Shown in pieces: positions 43,101-52,754 of a stretch of DNA of 64,000 nt. A model generated the notes under the pieces. That model was not told the origin of the DNA, made no database searches, and saw only the letters and a list, made by a program, of their open reading frames with translations. Every line of letters starts with the position of its first letter. The first letter of the stretch is position 1. The DNA comes from Isochrysis galbana (lineage: Eukaryota; Haptophyta; Isochrysidales; Isochrysidaceae). The translations under genes and the position numbers were made by a program. The stretch spans positions 7,256,676 through 7,320,675 of the forward strand of contig CM030933.1 of the NCBI GenBank assembly GCA_018136815.1, in the 5' to 3' direction.

Positions 43101-44180
43101 TGCCCCAAAAACCAGAGGCTAAATCGAGAGTACATAAAAGAGAGAACTGAGCGGCCCTTGGCCGGACGCTAGCCTATCAATAGCCTCTACAATGAGGGGT
43201 AGAGGGCTATCCTCGACGCGTAGCTTGGCGTTCGTGTCGCGGTAGTCCACGCAGAATCGAACGGAGCCATCTTTCTTGCTGACCAGGACTACTCGGGAAG
43301 CCCAAGCCGAATTTGACTTGCGAATAATGCCGGCGGCTTCCATCTTGGCTACCTCCTCTTCTATGATGAGCTCGCCTGCGCGGCCCACTCTAGACGGAGC
43401 GTGCCGGTGAGGAACAGCGCCGGGGTTGAGTGGCAACTCCACCTCGAGAACGTGCGTATGGTTTGGAGCCCCCGGGTGCAACGCGAAAGCTTTGATGCGC
43501 CGGGCCAAGAGTTGGCGTACTTCTTCTCGTTGATCGTCGGAAAGAAGCCGGTCTGGATCGATGGTGGCTGAGTCGAGTAGAGATCGTTGCTCCTCGCTCA
43601 GCGCGGTGACAGGGTCACCATCCCCCTCGCTTCCAGTCGGAGTCCAGCCCCGGTGCAACTTGAAACGCACCTGGAGCGAAGCTATCGGATGCAGAGACGG
43701 CAGGGTCAGCGCATTGACCCCGGTGTGGACGATCGTCACCGCGATGCGATGATCTTCCGTGGGCGTGACCACCGTGGGCATTACGAGAGGAGACGAATCG
43801 AGAGCCTCGCGATTTGGTAGGCGGTCGACCAGCATCGCGCAGTCCGAATGATCTCGGAGAGCTAGCGGAACCCTGACCCAGATGGTTGCGCGGTGGAAGG
43901 CAGGAATCGTCACCGCTTGCTCCGTGTAGAGAAGATATTCGGACGAGGTAGACGCCGGAGCTTTGGCCGCAAACTCGTCGGCAGACTCAAAGAGAGGTGT
44001 ATAGAGTGGCTGTCTAGCATCAGCAGCAGCCTCACCCTCCGATCCGGCCGGGATCTCTCGTGTTGCCGTCGACCTCTCCAGAAAGTCGACAGTCAGCGGC
44101 TGACCGGGTGACATCGAGATAGCTCCGACGAAGCCGGCGTCCGCGACTGGGGCGGCGCCGTGGAAACTCTGACTACACAT
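40183..44180 (-). pseudogene. Copy-2 pol (protease to chromodomain) interrupted by many frameshifts
   Basis: The same protein segments as copy 1 appear in separate frames: chromodomain 40183-40563, integrase pieces 40736-41369 and 41397-41702, RT/RNase H 42078-42998, protease-RT linker 43119-44180. Breaks coincide with single missing bases in doubled or longer runs, such as GGCATGCC for GGCATGGCC, and become rarer with distance from the gap. I read this as sequence error, not a decayed element. No repaired protein is given. Confidence 0.75.
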
Positions 44181-47100
44181 TCGGAAAGGACTCTTGAAGA
44201 GTCTTCTGAATCGCCAGAGGCCGGACGGAGGCGGAGGCTTCCTTCCGAGCTCGCGGCGTCGAGAGAAATGGTAGCGGAGTGGGCGGCCAAAAAATCGTTC
44301 CCGAGCAGAAGCATCGCGTTTCCTTCGATGACCGCGAACGAATGACGGAAGAGGCGACCGGACAAGGAGAAGACGAGGCTAGCCCGGCCCCTAGTGATGA
44401 GAGGAAGGCCGTCCGGCCCATGTAGGTTGGGGACGGTAGCGTCCGATACGCGTTCGACGCAAGCGTCTTCAGGTAGTCGATCGAGAAGAGCAGTGGTGAT
44501 TACTGACGGGCCCGCTCCAGTGTCAGCCAGGGTGCTGTTCACCGTGAGGGCAACGTCCGGGAGAACGAACCCTTGAGCTGCGCGGTCGCCATCGGCACGG
44601 CAGACCACGAGATCGCGGACATAGAGGCAGTGACGAGGGTAGAGCGGCGGCGGCGTGTCCGCGATAGATTCCACCGGAAGTGAGGTTCCGGCTCCGGGTG
44701 ACAGGGTGGTTGGATTGGAGGCTAGCCTGGACGGAGAAGATTCATCGACGTGGGGCACTCGCTCGATAGCGGCGGCCACCGTCTGCGGCACGAATGGTAT
44801 CGAGGAGCGTGGGGATGCCTTTGCTGAACTAGAGGGGTTAGGCACGCCACCATAGCCTAGCCCTCGACGGTCCGTCGGATGCCGAGGTTGATCCATTTGG
44901 CGTGACCATTCCTTCTCCAGGGACTTCTGCAAGTCTGTCTTCGGAAGCTTCGACAACTCGGAAAATCCGGCCGCACTGAGGCCCCTAGCGGTAGCCCCAT
45001 CGCAATACAGTGCCCGTGGAGTATCCTCTCCTTCGGCGGCGTCGGAGGGCTTGGTCTCGAGGGTCTGCATGCTCCGGTGTTCTGGCATCTCGGGCGTGTC
45101 ATCTTCTCCCGAGTCGGGCCCGACATCCCAGGTTTCGAGTGGCCTTTCGGCTACGAACGAATTGGTCAGTTCGGCCACTCCCTCGTCGCCAGCCGTGAAG
45201 GAGGCGCTCGGAGATAGTGCATTGATGCCTTGAGAGCCCAGTCGAGACAAGATGGGAGGTTCCGACGGCTCCGCAGCTGCCGCTTGCTCAGCGATTTCTT
45301 GGGCGATGGAAGGCGTGACATCCTGCCACCGATGGACCCCCGAAATTACATCACGGTCGAAGACCTGCCACTTGCTGCGGCGCTTCTTCACCGTGTTTGG
45401 AGGGCCTGGCGTTGTAGAGCGGTCCTCTATGGGCCACTCCCACGGCAGGAAGCGGTCTCCTTCCGCCTCGGCCTCGTCTTGCGATACGTTTGTTTCCGAG
45501 TCCTCCTGATGAAGCAGGCGAGAAGCATCGGCAACGGGGCCTGCGTCCGGGATCACGACAACCGAATCAGACACTGGCGAACCGCTGGGAGGCGTGAGGT
45601 GAGAGCTAGAAGCTGCTTCGCCTCTCCCCTCCATGAAACGAGCCAGAGCCGTCCTCGGCTCAGCCAGCTCGAAACCGGTCGAGCAAAGCGAAGGGCGTTC
45701 TCTCAAGCTGGCAGCTGCTTGGGAAATTGCCCAGTCCACCGTGAAGTCGAGCGAACGCGACGCCTTGGCTTCGCGCGCATAACGGCGCAAGACCGGCATC
45801 CACTGGGCCGCCATTGCACCGGCAATGCCCACATAGGTGCGGCTGCGAAGGGCGCCACGGTGGGGCGACGGCGATAGATCCGCCATAGCGGATAGACGTC
45901 CCTCGACAATCTTCGAAGGCTGCAAGGACGGGAGTGAAGCCGTCAGGTACAGGCCAGTTGCTTTTTGATGGCCCGTGCCGTGCTGCCACGGCTGCACAAA
46001 CTGCCGCGGTCGCAACCCCCCGACTAAGGCAGAGGCTTCCGCGTGCATTCGAGGATTTTCGACGGCAACGAAAGGCGCGTCGGCGCTTGCCATGGCGAGG
46101 AAGACTCTAGCGGCGGATTCGAGAGCCTGGCGTCGTCCCGGCTCCCGATCGAGCCACTGGCAACTCACCGCCGACAAATACGTGCACGGCGGATGCGCAA
46201 CCACGAGGTCCCAACCGAGGTTTTGAATGTGAAGAGCATCTCCGCAGAAGTGGGGAATGTAGTCGATCTCCGACGGTCGTAGATCGCACGTCGCGACGTG
46301 CGCTCCGGCGAGTAGGAACATCGAAGACACGACCCCGCTAGCTTCACCGACGACTAGAACGCGGGGTGGAGGAATCCCCTCGGCCGCGTCGAGCGTCACG
46401 GCGTCGTGGATCGCCGCTAACTCAGCGCAAAGCTCGTCAAAATGCGTCGGCAGTACGGCAGAGGGTGATGAATGAGTGCTCGCGTGCGGCCGCCGCACGG
46501 CTAGAGCAGCTTCGGCGAGATGGCGGGGCAAGATGACGGAGGAACCGCTAGCCCGGGCACGGGAGGCGGCTAACATTTGGAGCTCGCGCGTAGGGGCGCG
46601 GGCAGTTGCAGTAGACTTGGCGGCCGAGGAACAACCAACCACGGCGATCCGGTGGATGGCCTCGGCAACGGAATTCAGGGGAAGGAGGTCGTCGCCCTCG
46701 AGTTTCGGTGGGCTAGACCTGAAGGGGGTTGGCTCCGGCGGGCGATCCCTGGAACGGGGATCCTCCGGAGAGCCGAGAGAAAGAGGAGACGCCGGCGTCC
46801 GTATGGTGCGCGACGAGGGATCGTAGTCGACGGCCCCTGCGTCTCCCGAGTCTGCGGTGGCCACGGCGTGAGCGCGGAAAGCCGCAGCTCCCTTGGAACC
46901 TTCATCTTCATTGACTCCGGAAGCCGACCCTTCCGGGTCGGGAACCAGATCAGAAACGAGAACGGGTGCAACTTCGAGACGAGAGAATGAACACGACGAC
47001 GGAGAAATATAACGAACCGGGGAGAGAGGTGAAGAGGAGACACTAGTCTCCGCCTCAACAGCACGAGAACCTACGGTAGACAACGACGATTCGTCCGCAG

Positions 47101-47275
47101 AGCGGCTCCGGCTATGGCCCTTGGGAGAGAGGTCTCCAGTGGGGTCCCGCCGGGAAAGAGCAGAAACAGGTAAAGCAGCAACAACGTTTTCGGACGCGGC
47201 AGCGGCCACGTCGGACCTATCCATAGAACCTAGAGCAGAAGATGATACCGAGTCGACAGCCCTCGAGGGCTTCAC
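44093..47275 (-). CDS. pol: Pol N-terminal half with complete methyltransferase-like domain and protease (copy 2)
   Basis: 1060 codons are open. Residues 1-300 are Ser/Pro/acid-rich leader. Residues ~303-500 (46369-45776) are a class I, C5-cytosine-type methyltransferase-like domain of the compact kind found in bacteriophages: motif I VLVVGEASGVVSSMF, an acidic loop CDLRPSE, motif IV VAHPPCTYLS with the candidate catalytic Cys, motif VI VAVENPRMH, then QPWQHGTGHQKAT and RSRTYVGIAGAMAAQW. Residues ~510-900 are a low-complexity linker. The retropepsin DTGAGPS is near residue 940. The frame ends early at 44093 through a missing base relative to copy 1. Whether the domain methylates DNA is untested; the PPC and ENP motifs and the phage-family layout are what I can see. 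Confidence 0.85.
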   Translation of the reverse strand: MKPSRAVDSVSSSALGSMDRSDVAAAASENVVAALPVSALSRRDPTGDLSPKGHSRSRSADESSLSTVGSRAVEAETSVSSSPLSPVRYISPSSCSFSRLEVAPVLVSDLVPDPEGSASGVNEDEGSKGAAAFRAHAVATADSGDAGAVDYDPSSRTIRTPASPLSLGSPEDPRSRDRPPEPTPFRSSPPKLEGDDLLPLNSVAEAIHRIAVVGCSSAAKSTATARAPTRELQMLAASRARASGSSVILPRHLAEAALAVRRPHASTHSSPSAVLPTHFDELCAELAAIHDAVTLDAAEGIPPPRVLVVGEASGVVSSMFLLAGAHVATCDLRPSEIDYIPHFCGDALHIQNLGWDLVVAHPPCTYLSAVSCQWLDREPGRRQALESAARVFLAMASADAPFVAVENPRMHAEASALVGGLRPRQFVQPWQHGTGHQKATGLYLTASLPSLQPSKIVEGRLSAMADLSPSPHRGALRSRTYVGIAGAMAAQWMPVLRRYAREAKASRSLDFTVDWAISQAAASLRERPSLCSTGFELAEPRTALARFMEGRGEAASSSHLTPPSGSPVSDSVVVIPDAGPVADASRLLHQEDSETNVSQDEAEAEGDRFLPWEWPIEDRSTTPGPPNTVKKRRSKWQVFDRDVISGVHRWQDVTPSIAQEIAEQAAAAEPSEPPILSRLGSQGINALSPSASFTAGDEGVAELTNSFVAERPLETWDVGPDSGEDDTPEMPEHRSMQTLETKPSDAAEGEDTPRALYCDGATARGLSAAGFSELSKLPKTDLQKSLEKEWSRQMDQPRHPTDRRGLGYGGVPNPSSSAKASPRSSIPFVPQTVAAAIERVPHVDESSPSRLASNPTTLSPGAGTSLPVESIADTPPPLYPRHCLYVRDLVVCRADGDRAAQGFVLPDVALTVNSTLADTGAGPSVITTALLDRLPEDACVERVSDATVPNLHGPDGLPLITRGRASLVFSLSGRLFRHSFAVIEGNAMLLLGNDFLAAHSATISLDAASSEGSLRLRPASGDSEDSSRVLSECVVRVSTAPPQSRTPASSELSRCHPVSR

Positions 47276-47810
47276 AACTGATTGTTTACGAAACGAAGAG
47301 ACCGAAGACGCGTCGAATCCACCTAGCCCACCCCTTGGGCAGGGCCGTCGGGGGTGAATCCAGGGATGAAGATGCGTCGAAAGACCTAGGCGAATTTGAA
47401 GAAACCGAAGACAGCATAGTATCCGTAGAAATAGATTCCAAGAGGGGCAGCGAGCGAGAATCGGCCCCTAACATCCTAATAGCGTGCGGAGTAATAGAAG
47501 AACTTGTAGACGTACACGAATTTCGGAGAGTCGGGTCGCGACTATCTCCGGGGCAAACCTGTTTCCAGGAGCCCGGGTCAAGTGTCGACTCCGGCTTCCG
47601 AGATAGCCGTTCGGCGGGGGCTTCAGCCGGCGAGGCGGCTCCCACCGTCGAGGACTGAATAGAGCTAGAGACAGGGGGAGAATCGCCGCGTCGACAGCTC
47701 TTCTCCCCAAGCGGCGTAGGGATCGGATCGGGATGGTGGTGGTGGCGTTCGGGCCCACCGCCCGCGATGTTCTCCGCCAGGGTTTGAAGGACGGGGACCC
47801 CGCCGGACCC

Positions 47811-50693
47811 CTACTGAGGCTTAACCCGGACCATCGAGCGAAGAAGCTTATGAATGTGCTCGTCCGATCCGCACTCTCCGCAGCCAGCCTCACACAGAAA
47901 GCGGATATATGGCTGACAGATGACGGGGTTGTGAGCACCGTCTCCCGTGCCATATTTCCAGGCTTCGCTGGATGGAGTGCCAGGAGGAGCTTGAGGTCGG
48001 AAAGCGCAGAAGGCACAGCCGTTTTCGTTCGTCCATTCGGTGATTCCCCTATTGATATCGTCCGTCCGTGGAGTTTCCATTGAATTATCGGCCGGTCGGC
48101 ACTTCGCTAGCGCCGCCGAGACCCTTGGGTGCTTGGCATAGCCTGCTACGGCCCAGAAGCGGGCTCGGGCCCGATTCCAAAGCTCGGGCGTCCACCGGGA
48201 TACGCCCAAATCGGGCGGTAGCCCTTGGCCGTTCGCCGGCGGATCGCAGCGACGGCTGGGCGGCCGAGACGAGCCTCCCTTTCGACCCGGTGGATCGGTC
48301 AGTATAGCCGGCAACGGCGAGTTGGAGTGGTAACTTGCCGGCGGTGCAGCAGCCCGATAATCAGGCTTCGAAGCAGGCGAGTGTCCCTGTCCGCGAAGAG
48401 CTTCCGCCACGGTGGCTTGGACGGCTGCCTGCACGGCGGCGACCATGTCCGTGGTCGAAGCGGTCTTCTGGGACGAGGAAGTCTCGTTCTTTGCCTCGCC
48501 TGAGGCTTTAGTGCGTACGCTAGCCACGGTTTGCTTCGTCGAGGGCCGGGATTGATGACGCTTCACCCGGGCCTGCTCGTAAGGGCTGAGGTACCGTTGG
48601 CAGAGGTTGACGCACGAGAGCGCCGACCGCCCTAGCTCGTGGTTCTCTACGCGGAAACGAGTCTCCGCGAGCACCTCCGCAAATTTAATAGCATTATCGA
48701 CGCCGCGCTGAGGATCAACCTTATCGTTCCGGATGATTTCTTCGAACCTCTGGTTGATCTCATGGGCCATGTTTGGATGATCCCACACGTTGGTGGAGTC
48801 AACCGCGGAATCGCCAAGCTTGCGGATGTAGGCGCGAACCAAATTCTTGCTGAGCTCACATAGATCAGCGCCGGCCTCGCGCTCCCTCATGCGGTCCCAC
48901 TCCATCGACGCCGAGTCTTTCGCGAAACCATCGGCCCCGTTTGCGAAGGTCCCGTCGCATTTGCGAAGAAGGACGTCAGCAGCGAGGACAGGATTGAGAG
49001 CGAGGGCGCGGTCCTCCACTAGATCGAGGAGGAAGGCGAAGATGCGGGAATTGCCGCTGGAATTGGCTCCGGCTGCCGCGAGGAGGGAGGTAAATATTTC
49101 GCGATGATCGCAGCCGAGCGCTAGTGCCCGCTCCAACGGCTTGATGAGAGTTAGCCGAAATTCGTTCCAGGCTGTCGCCGCGGTTTGAACGTTATCGGAG
49201 GCGAGGGCCTTTGGGAAGCGGAGCTCCGAAAGCTCTTTGCCCATCCTGACCTGATGGTGAAGGGTTTGCTCGGCTGAGAAGCGGCTACGCACCCATTTGA
49301 GCAAGTGGTCCTCCTCCATGAAAATTCGGCAATGCCAAACGTTGCCCGCCAGGGAGAGGTTGCTCTTCAAAATGGTGTGGATGAGCTCATGCTCGTCGGA
49401 GTCGCGGTAAAGGGCGGCCAGATCGCGTGAGGGCAGGGCGAGGAGATTTTTCCACTCGCTTACAACTGCCTCTCGCTCATCCATCCCCACCGCAAGGCAG
49501 GGGTCGCGAGGGTGGCGGAACGGCACCACCGGGGTCGGGCCCCGGTAAGGGCTCTGATCCTGGCGGCGGGATTCCGATTTGGAGGTCGGGTACGCCGACC
49601 GTGGAACCCTAGTAGCCGGAGAGGCGTGGCCCTTTTGGTCTAGGGCAGGAGGCTCGTCCATGGATGGTTCCTTCTGAGCCGGCCTAGCAGAATCCGCAGC
49701 CGCCTCGGTCCGATCCATGGACGGACTTGAAGTGGGCTCTTGGCGGGCTTGGAGTAGCTGAGTCAGGGCTTTGAACCCTGCTTCAACTTGATCCCGGAGA
49801 AGCCCCTCCCTCGCCTCTGCCGCGGCAAGGGATGACTGTAGGCGCTCCACAGCCCCTTTTAGGGTGTTGGTCTGCGCTTGAAGCCTTGCCATTTCCGCAT
49901 CCTGACGCGCCGCGGCCGTCTCGATCGGGGTGATCTCTTGATCAAAGACCCCTTTTGATGACGGCGGGGCATAGTCCCGGTAAGCGGGGCTTCGGAAGCT
50001 GATCCCCTCCCCTTCACCGACCTCAGACTCATCATCTCGAAGGTGAGGAGGGGGGTCAAACTGAATCAGAGGGAGGGGACCCTCCTCCACCTCATTGGCC
50101 AACTCAGCGACGCTGAAGTTGGCCTCATGCGGGAGAGGGTCATGCTCCACCATGGCCCGCTGTGATTGCACCCGGTGGGTGCCGAAGGAAGCGGACAAAT
50201 CCTCGCCATCCGCCACGAGCTGATCGGAGCCAGTCGTGGAGATAGCAGCCGGGGTGATGGGTGCCATTGGTGTAGCCTCAGAAGCCGTGGGATCACTCGG
50301 ACATCCCACGGGAGCAAAAGCTGCAGCGGGCAGAGAAGGTTCCCTGAGGGGTTCCTCCTCTGCGGCCGAAGACGCAAGCTTCGATTTCGTGCTTGTCGAG
50401 TCGAGCGCTACCGGAGGGCTCTGAGCCACTCCGTCGCGAGCAGCACCGGCGGCTAGCGCGGCGCTTTGGCCCTCCTCCCCACCGGGAGTCGGGTGAATGA
50501 AATTCTGGACTGGGTCGGGCAACCCCATTTGGGTGTCTGGACGGGGAACGAACGGCGAACGAAGGGCTGTGGGGCGGCGAGGCGCTCCTAGCGGCCCTAG
50601 TGTGATGGGTTGTAAGAGATTGTTAGACCTACAAAGAACTCTTCCCTCAGGGAGGGAGCCTAGGCTGCTTGAGTGCAGCGACGCAGCGAACAA
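47811..50693 (-). CDS. gag: Gag polyprotein of the chromovirus
   Basis: 960 codons are open. The first 100 lie inside the 5' LTR (right LTR), and the frame crosses the LTR/internal junction at 50394 without a stop. After a Pro/Ala-rich region and a coiled-coil stretch (EMARLQAQTNTLKGAVERLQ) comes a helical capsid-like domain (ALYRDSDEHELIHTILKSNL, WNEFRLTLIKPLERALALG). A basic linker follows, then a C-terminal Cys/His cluster (CQPYIRFLCEAGCGECG, DEHIH) in the place of the usual zinc knuckle; the spacing is not the standard CCHC. The start codon is uncertain. Pol begins ~540 nt downstream in a different frame, so expression needs frameshifting, a separate initiation, or a corrected sequence. 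Confidence 0.8.
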   Translation of the reverse strand: MFAASLHSSSLGSLPEGRVLCRSNNLLQPITLGPLGAPRRPTALRSPFVPRPDTQMGLPDPVQNFIHPTPGGEEGQSAALAAGAARDGVAQSPPVALDSTSTKSKLASSAAEEEPLREPSLPAAAFAPVGCPSDPTASEATPMAPITPAAISTTGSDQLVADGEDLSASFGTHRVQSQRAMVEHDPLPHEANFSVAELANEVEEGPLPLIQFDPPPHLRDDESEVGEGEGISFRSPAYRDYAPPSSKGVFDQEITPIETAAARQDAEMARLQAQTNTLKGAVERLQSSLAAAEAREGLLRDQVEAGFKALTQLLQARQEPTSSPSMDRTEAAADSARPAQKEPSMDEPPALDQKGHASPATRVPRSAYPTSKSESRRQDQSPYRGPTPVVPFRHPRDPCLAVGMDEREAVVSEWKNLLALPSRDLAALYRDSDEHELIHTILKSNLSLAGNVWHCRIFMEEDHLLKWVRSRFSAEQTLHHQVRMGKELSELRFPKALASDNVQTAATAWNEFRLTLIKPLERALALGCDHREIFTSLLAAAGANSSGNSRIFAFLLDLVEDRALALNPVLAADVLLRKCDGTFANGADGFAKDSASMEWDRMREREAGADLCELSKNLVRAYIRKLGDSAVDSTNVWDHPNMAHEINQRFEEIIRNDKVDPQRGVDNAIKFAEVLAETRFRVENHELGRSALSCVNLCQRYLSPYEQARVKRHQSRPSTKQTVASVRTKASGEAKNETSSSQKTASTTDMVAAVQAAVQATVAEALRGQGHSPASKPDYRAAAPPASYHSNSPLPAILTDPPGRKGGSSRPPSRRCDPPANGQGLPPDLGVSRWTPELWNRARARFWAVAGYAKHPRVSAALAKCRPADNSMETPRTDDINRGITEWTNENGCAFCAFRPQAPPGTPSSEAWKYGTGDGAHNPVICQPYIRFLCEAGCGECGSDEHIHKLLRSMVRVKPQ

Positions 50694-51718
50694 CGACGGA
50701 CAACGAGGCTGAGAACAACAGGTTACACCGACTCACGAACACACCGGAATCATTCACCCAAACCAAGCAAATTATCAAGCAACCGCGACCCCAAATCACC
50801 GATAACTCAAACACGTCGCGAGAGACGGAGAGAGAGAGCGAGAGAGAGAGAGAGACTCCGCAGCGACGGCCGGAGCGTGTCTCCGTTGTAACTTCCCACG
50901 TAGCGGAGAGTCCGAAGGGGAGCGTCCTGTCGCGCGACCACGGCGATCACTTTGGATACAGATCGCAACGAGATATCTTCACGACAGAGGAAATCTTGCC
51001 GTTGAGCGTGAACCTTCTAGACGCTTCTAACGAACAACCCTGAGTAGCAACCAAGGGGAAGAAACACCAAAGGGGCCAAGGCTTGCATGTAACTTGCATC
51101 AAGGGGAAAGATTCCCTCACCTAGGAAGCGAACCTACACCGGTCTCCAAGGGGAGATGGCAAATTCAACCTCAAATCTCGAGCGGATAGAGCAACCGACT
51201 CGCTCGCCAAACACCTTGACCGAGAAGAAAGAAGCAAGGACCTACAAGCCAAGGGTAGCGGACCTAGGGAATGTGAGAGGAAATTTCCGAACGCCAACGC
51301 CAAACGCCGAACGCGGGGATTCAACGAAACCCTAACCAGGCCAAGCAGAACCTACGAAGAACAGGCCTGGACAACAACGAAAGTCAGCAGGTCCCAAGAA
51401 AGAACCGGAACCCAACAAGAAACAACAAGCCTTGCAAGAAGCTAAACAAGCCTTCACAAGGTAACTCGAGAGCCTGAGACAAGCGCGCAGCGAGCAACAG
51501 GCGACCTGGCTCCTTTAGGTAAAGATTACCCGAAAGGAGGAAACCTGGAATCTAGACCTGACAAACAGGCTAGAAGGAACGAAACGAGAACTCGAATTCT
51601 AGATCGCTAGGGACGAACCCTACCAACCTAGATGTACCTGAGCTTCACCGTGTGGCCGCACGGCGAAGGACCTGGAAACAAGAGCCTGGAAATCGCATCA
51701 TCTAGGATGAATGCGACA
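50394..51718 (-). repeat. LTR (5' LTR of the young element)
   Basis: 1325 bp with TGTCG...CGACA ends. It carries the gag start region. No TGG-type tRNA primer site follows in the sense direction; the internal sequence begins AGCACGAAATCGAAGC. Confidence 0.9.
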
Positions 51719-51723
51719 TCGCG

Positions 51724-51761
51724 TCGGCGCGCTCCATCGCGTCTAAGTATAAACTTAGTTG
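51724..51761 (+). repeat. Rep-C fragment, right half
   Basis: CGGCGCGCTCCATCGCG then CTAAGTATAAACTTAGTTG continues the Rep-C copy interrupted at 28796 and matches 23547-23577. It ends where old LTR sequence resumes. Confidence 0.8.
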
Positions 51762-52264
51762 AAGAAGCAAGGACCTACGAGCCAAGGGTAGCGGACCTAA
51801 GGAATGTGAGAGGAAATTTCCGAACGCCAACGCGAACGCCAAACGCCAAACGCGGGAAGGCAACGAAACCCTAATCAGGCCAAGCAGAACCTACGAAGAA
51901 CAGGCCTAGACGACAACGAAAGTGAGCAAGTCCCAAGAAAGAACCGGAACCCAACAAGAAACGACAAGCCTTGCAAAAAGCTAAATAAGCCTCCTCAAGG
52001 CGCCCCGAGAGCCTGAGACAAGCGCGCAGCGAGCGACAGGCGACCTGCGACCTGGCTCCTTTAGGTCAAGATTACCCGAAAGGAGGAAACCTGGAATCTA
52101 GACCTGACAAACAGGCTAGAAGGAACGAAACCAGAATTCGAATTCTAGGCCGCTAGGGACGAACCCTACCAACCTAGAAGTACCTGAGCTTCACCGTGTG
52201 GCCGCACGGCAAAGGACCTGGAAATGAGAGCCTGGAAATCGCATCATCTAGGATGAATGCGACA
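51762..52264 (-). repeat. Older LTR, right part of the nest
   Basis: This matches the last ~490 bp of the young LTR (from GAAGCAAGGACCTAC to GATGAATGCGACA) with many substitutions. Together with 27329-28145 it probably forms one old LTR into which Rep-C inserted. Confidence 0.75.
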
Positions 52265-52754
52265 CCCTCCCCCCAACGCGAGGCCCGAAGTAGCGTACAC
52301 GGGCCGACCCCCCAAAACCGAAGAAAAAGGAACGAGGGGGGAAGCGGGAAGGGAGAGTAGCGGTAGGGGCAAAGGCGATGTCGGCATAACCACGGGAGCA
52401 CGGGAGGGTGTCACCCAGGGTGTGAGTGTGAGTATACAGTAACAGTAGCTTAGCGGACACCTTCAAGAACGTGGTTTTTATCTCAGGGCCACGTGCGAGG
52501 CGAGAATATTAAGAAATTCGTTTTCCCGTATAAAGACTCGTGCTACAGGCACAGACTCTGAAAGGAGTGAAGCATGAGAGCATGCGAGCTTACATTCGTC
52601 AAGTTTCTACATACATAATAATAGTTGTAAAATCTTATCTTGTACTTTGCAGAGGGCGGACGACCGACGGAGGCCGGCCGCGGCGTCGTTCGGCAAATCC
52701 GAGGTGGCGCGGCGTGGCAGTGCGGTGGGGACAGTGGGGGTCCACGCCCACGCG
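52265..52754. other. Spacer with Rep-D and Rep-A-like fragments
   Basis: 52265-52390 on the minus strand carries the Rep-D core (CGTTCCTTTTTCTTCGGTTT, GGTCGGCCCGTGTACGCTAC). 52490-52515 on the minus strand carries the Rep-A-type start (TTTCTTAATATTCTCGCCTC). The rest is 5' flank of the Mpv17-family gene. Confidence 0.55.

Larger units (their letters stand above)
28797..51718 (-). mobile_element. Ty3/gypsy chromovirus carrying a DNA-methyltransferase-like domain (apparent tandem dimer)
   Basis: The unit is bounded by identical 1325-bp LTRs (28797-30121 and 50394-51718) and a 5-bp target duplication TCGCG (28792-28796, 51719-51723). Coding is on the minus strand in the order gag, methyltransferase-like, protease, RT, RNase H, integrase, chromodomain. 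A G-run (CCCCCC on plus at 30122-30127) sits where the polypurine tract should be. A third LTR (about 38497-39810) and a second internal copy follow a 100-N gap. The two internal copies are identical apart from single-base deletions clustered next to the gap, which suggests two overlapping contig ends rather than a real tandem. The likely true length is ~13.3 kb. Confidence 0.85.
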
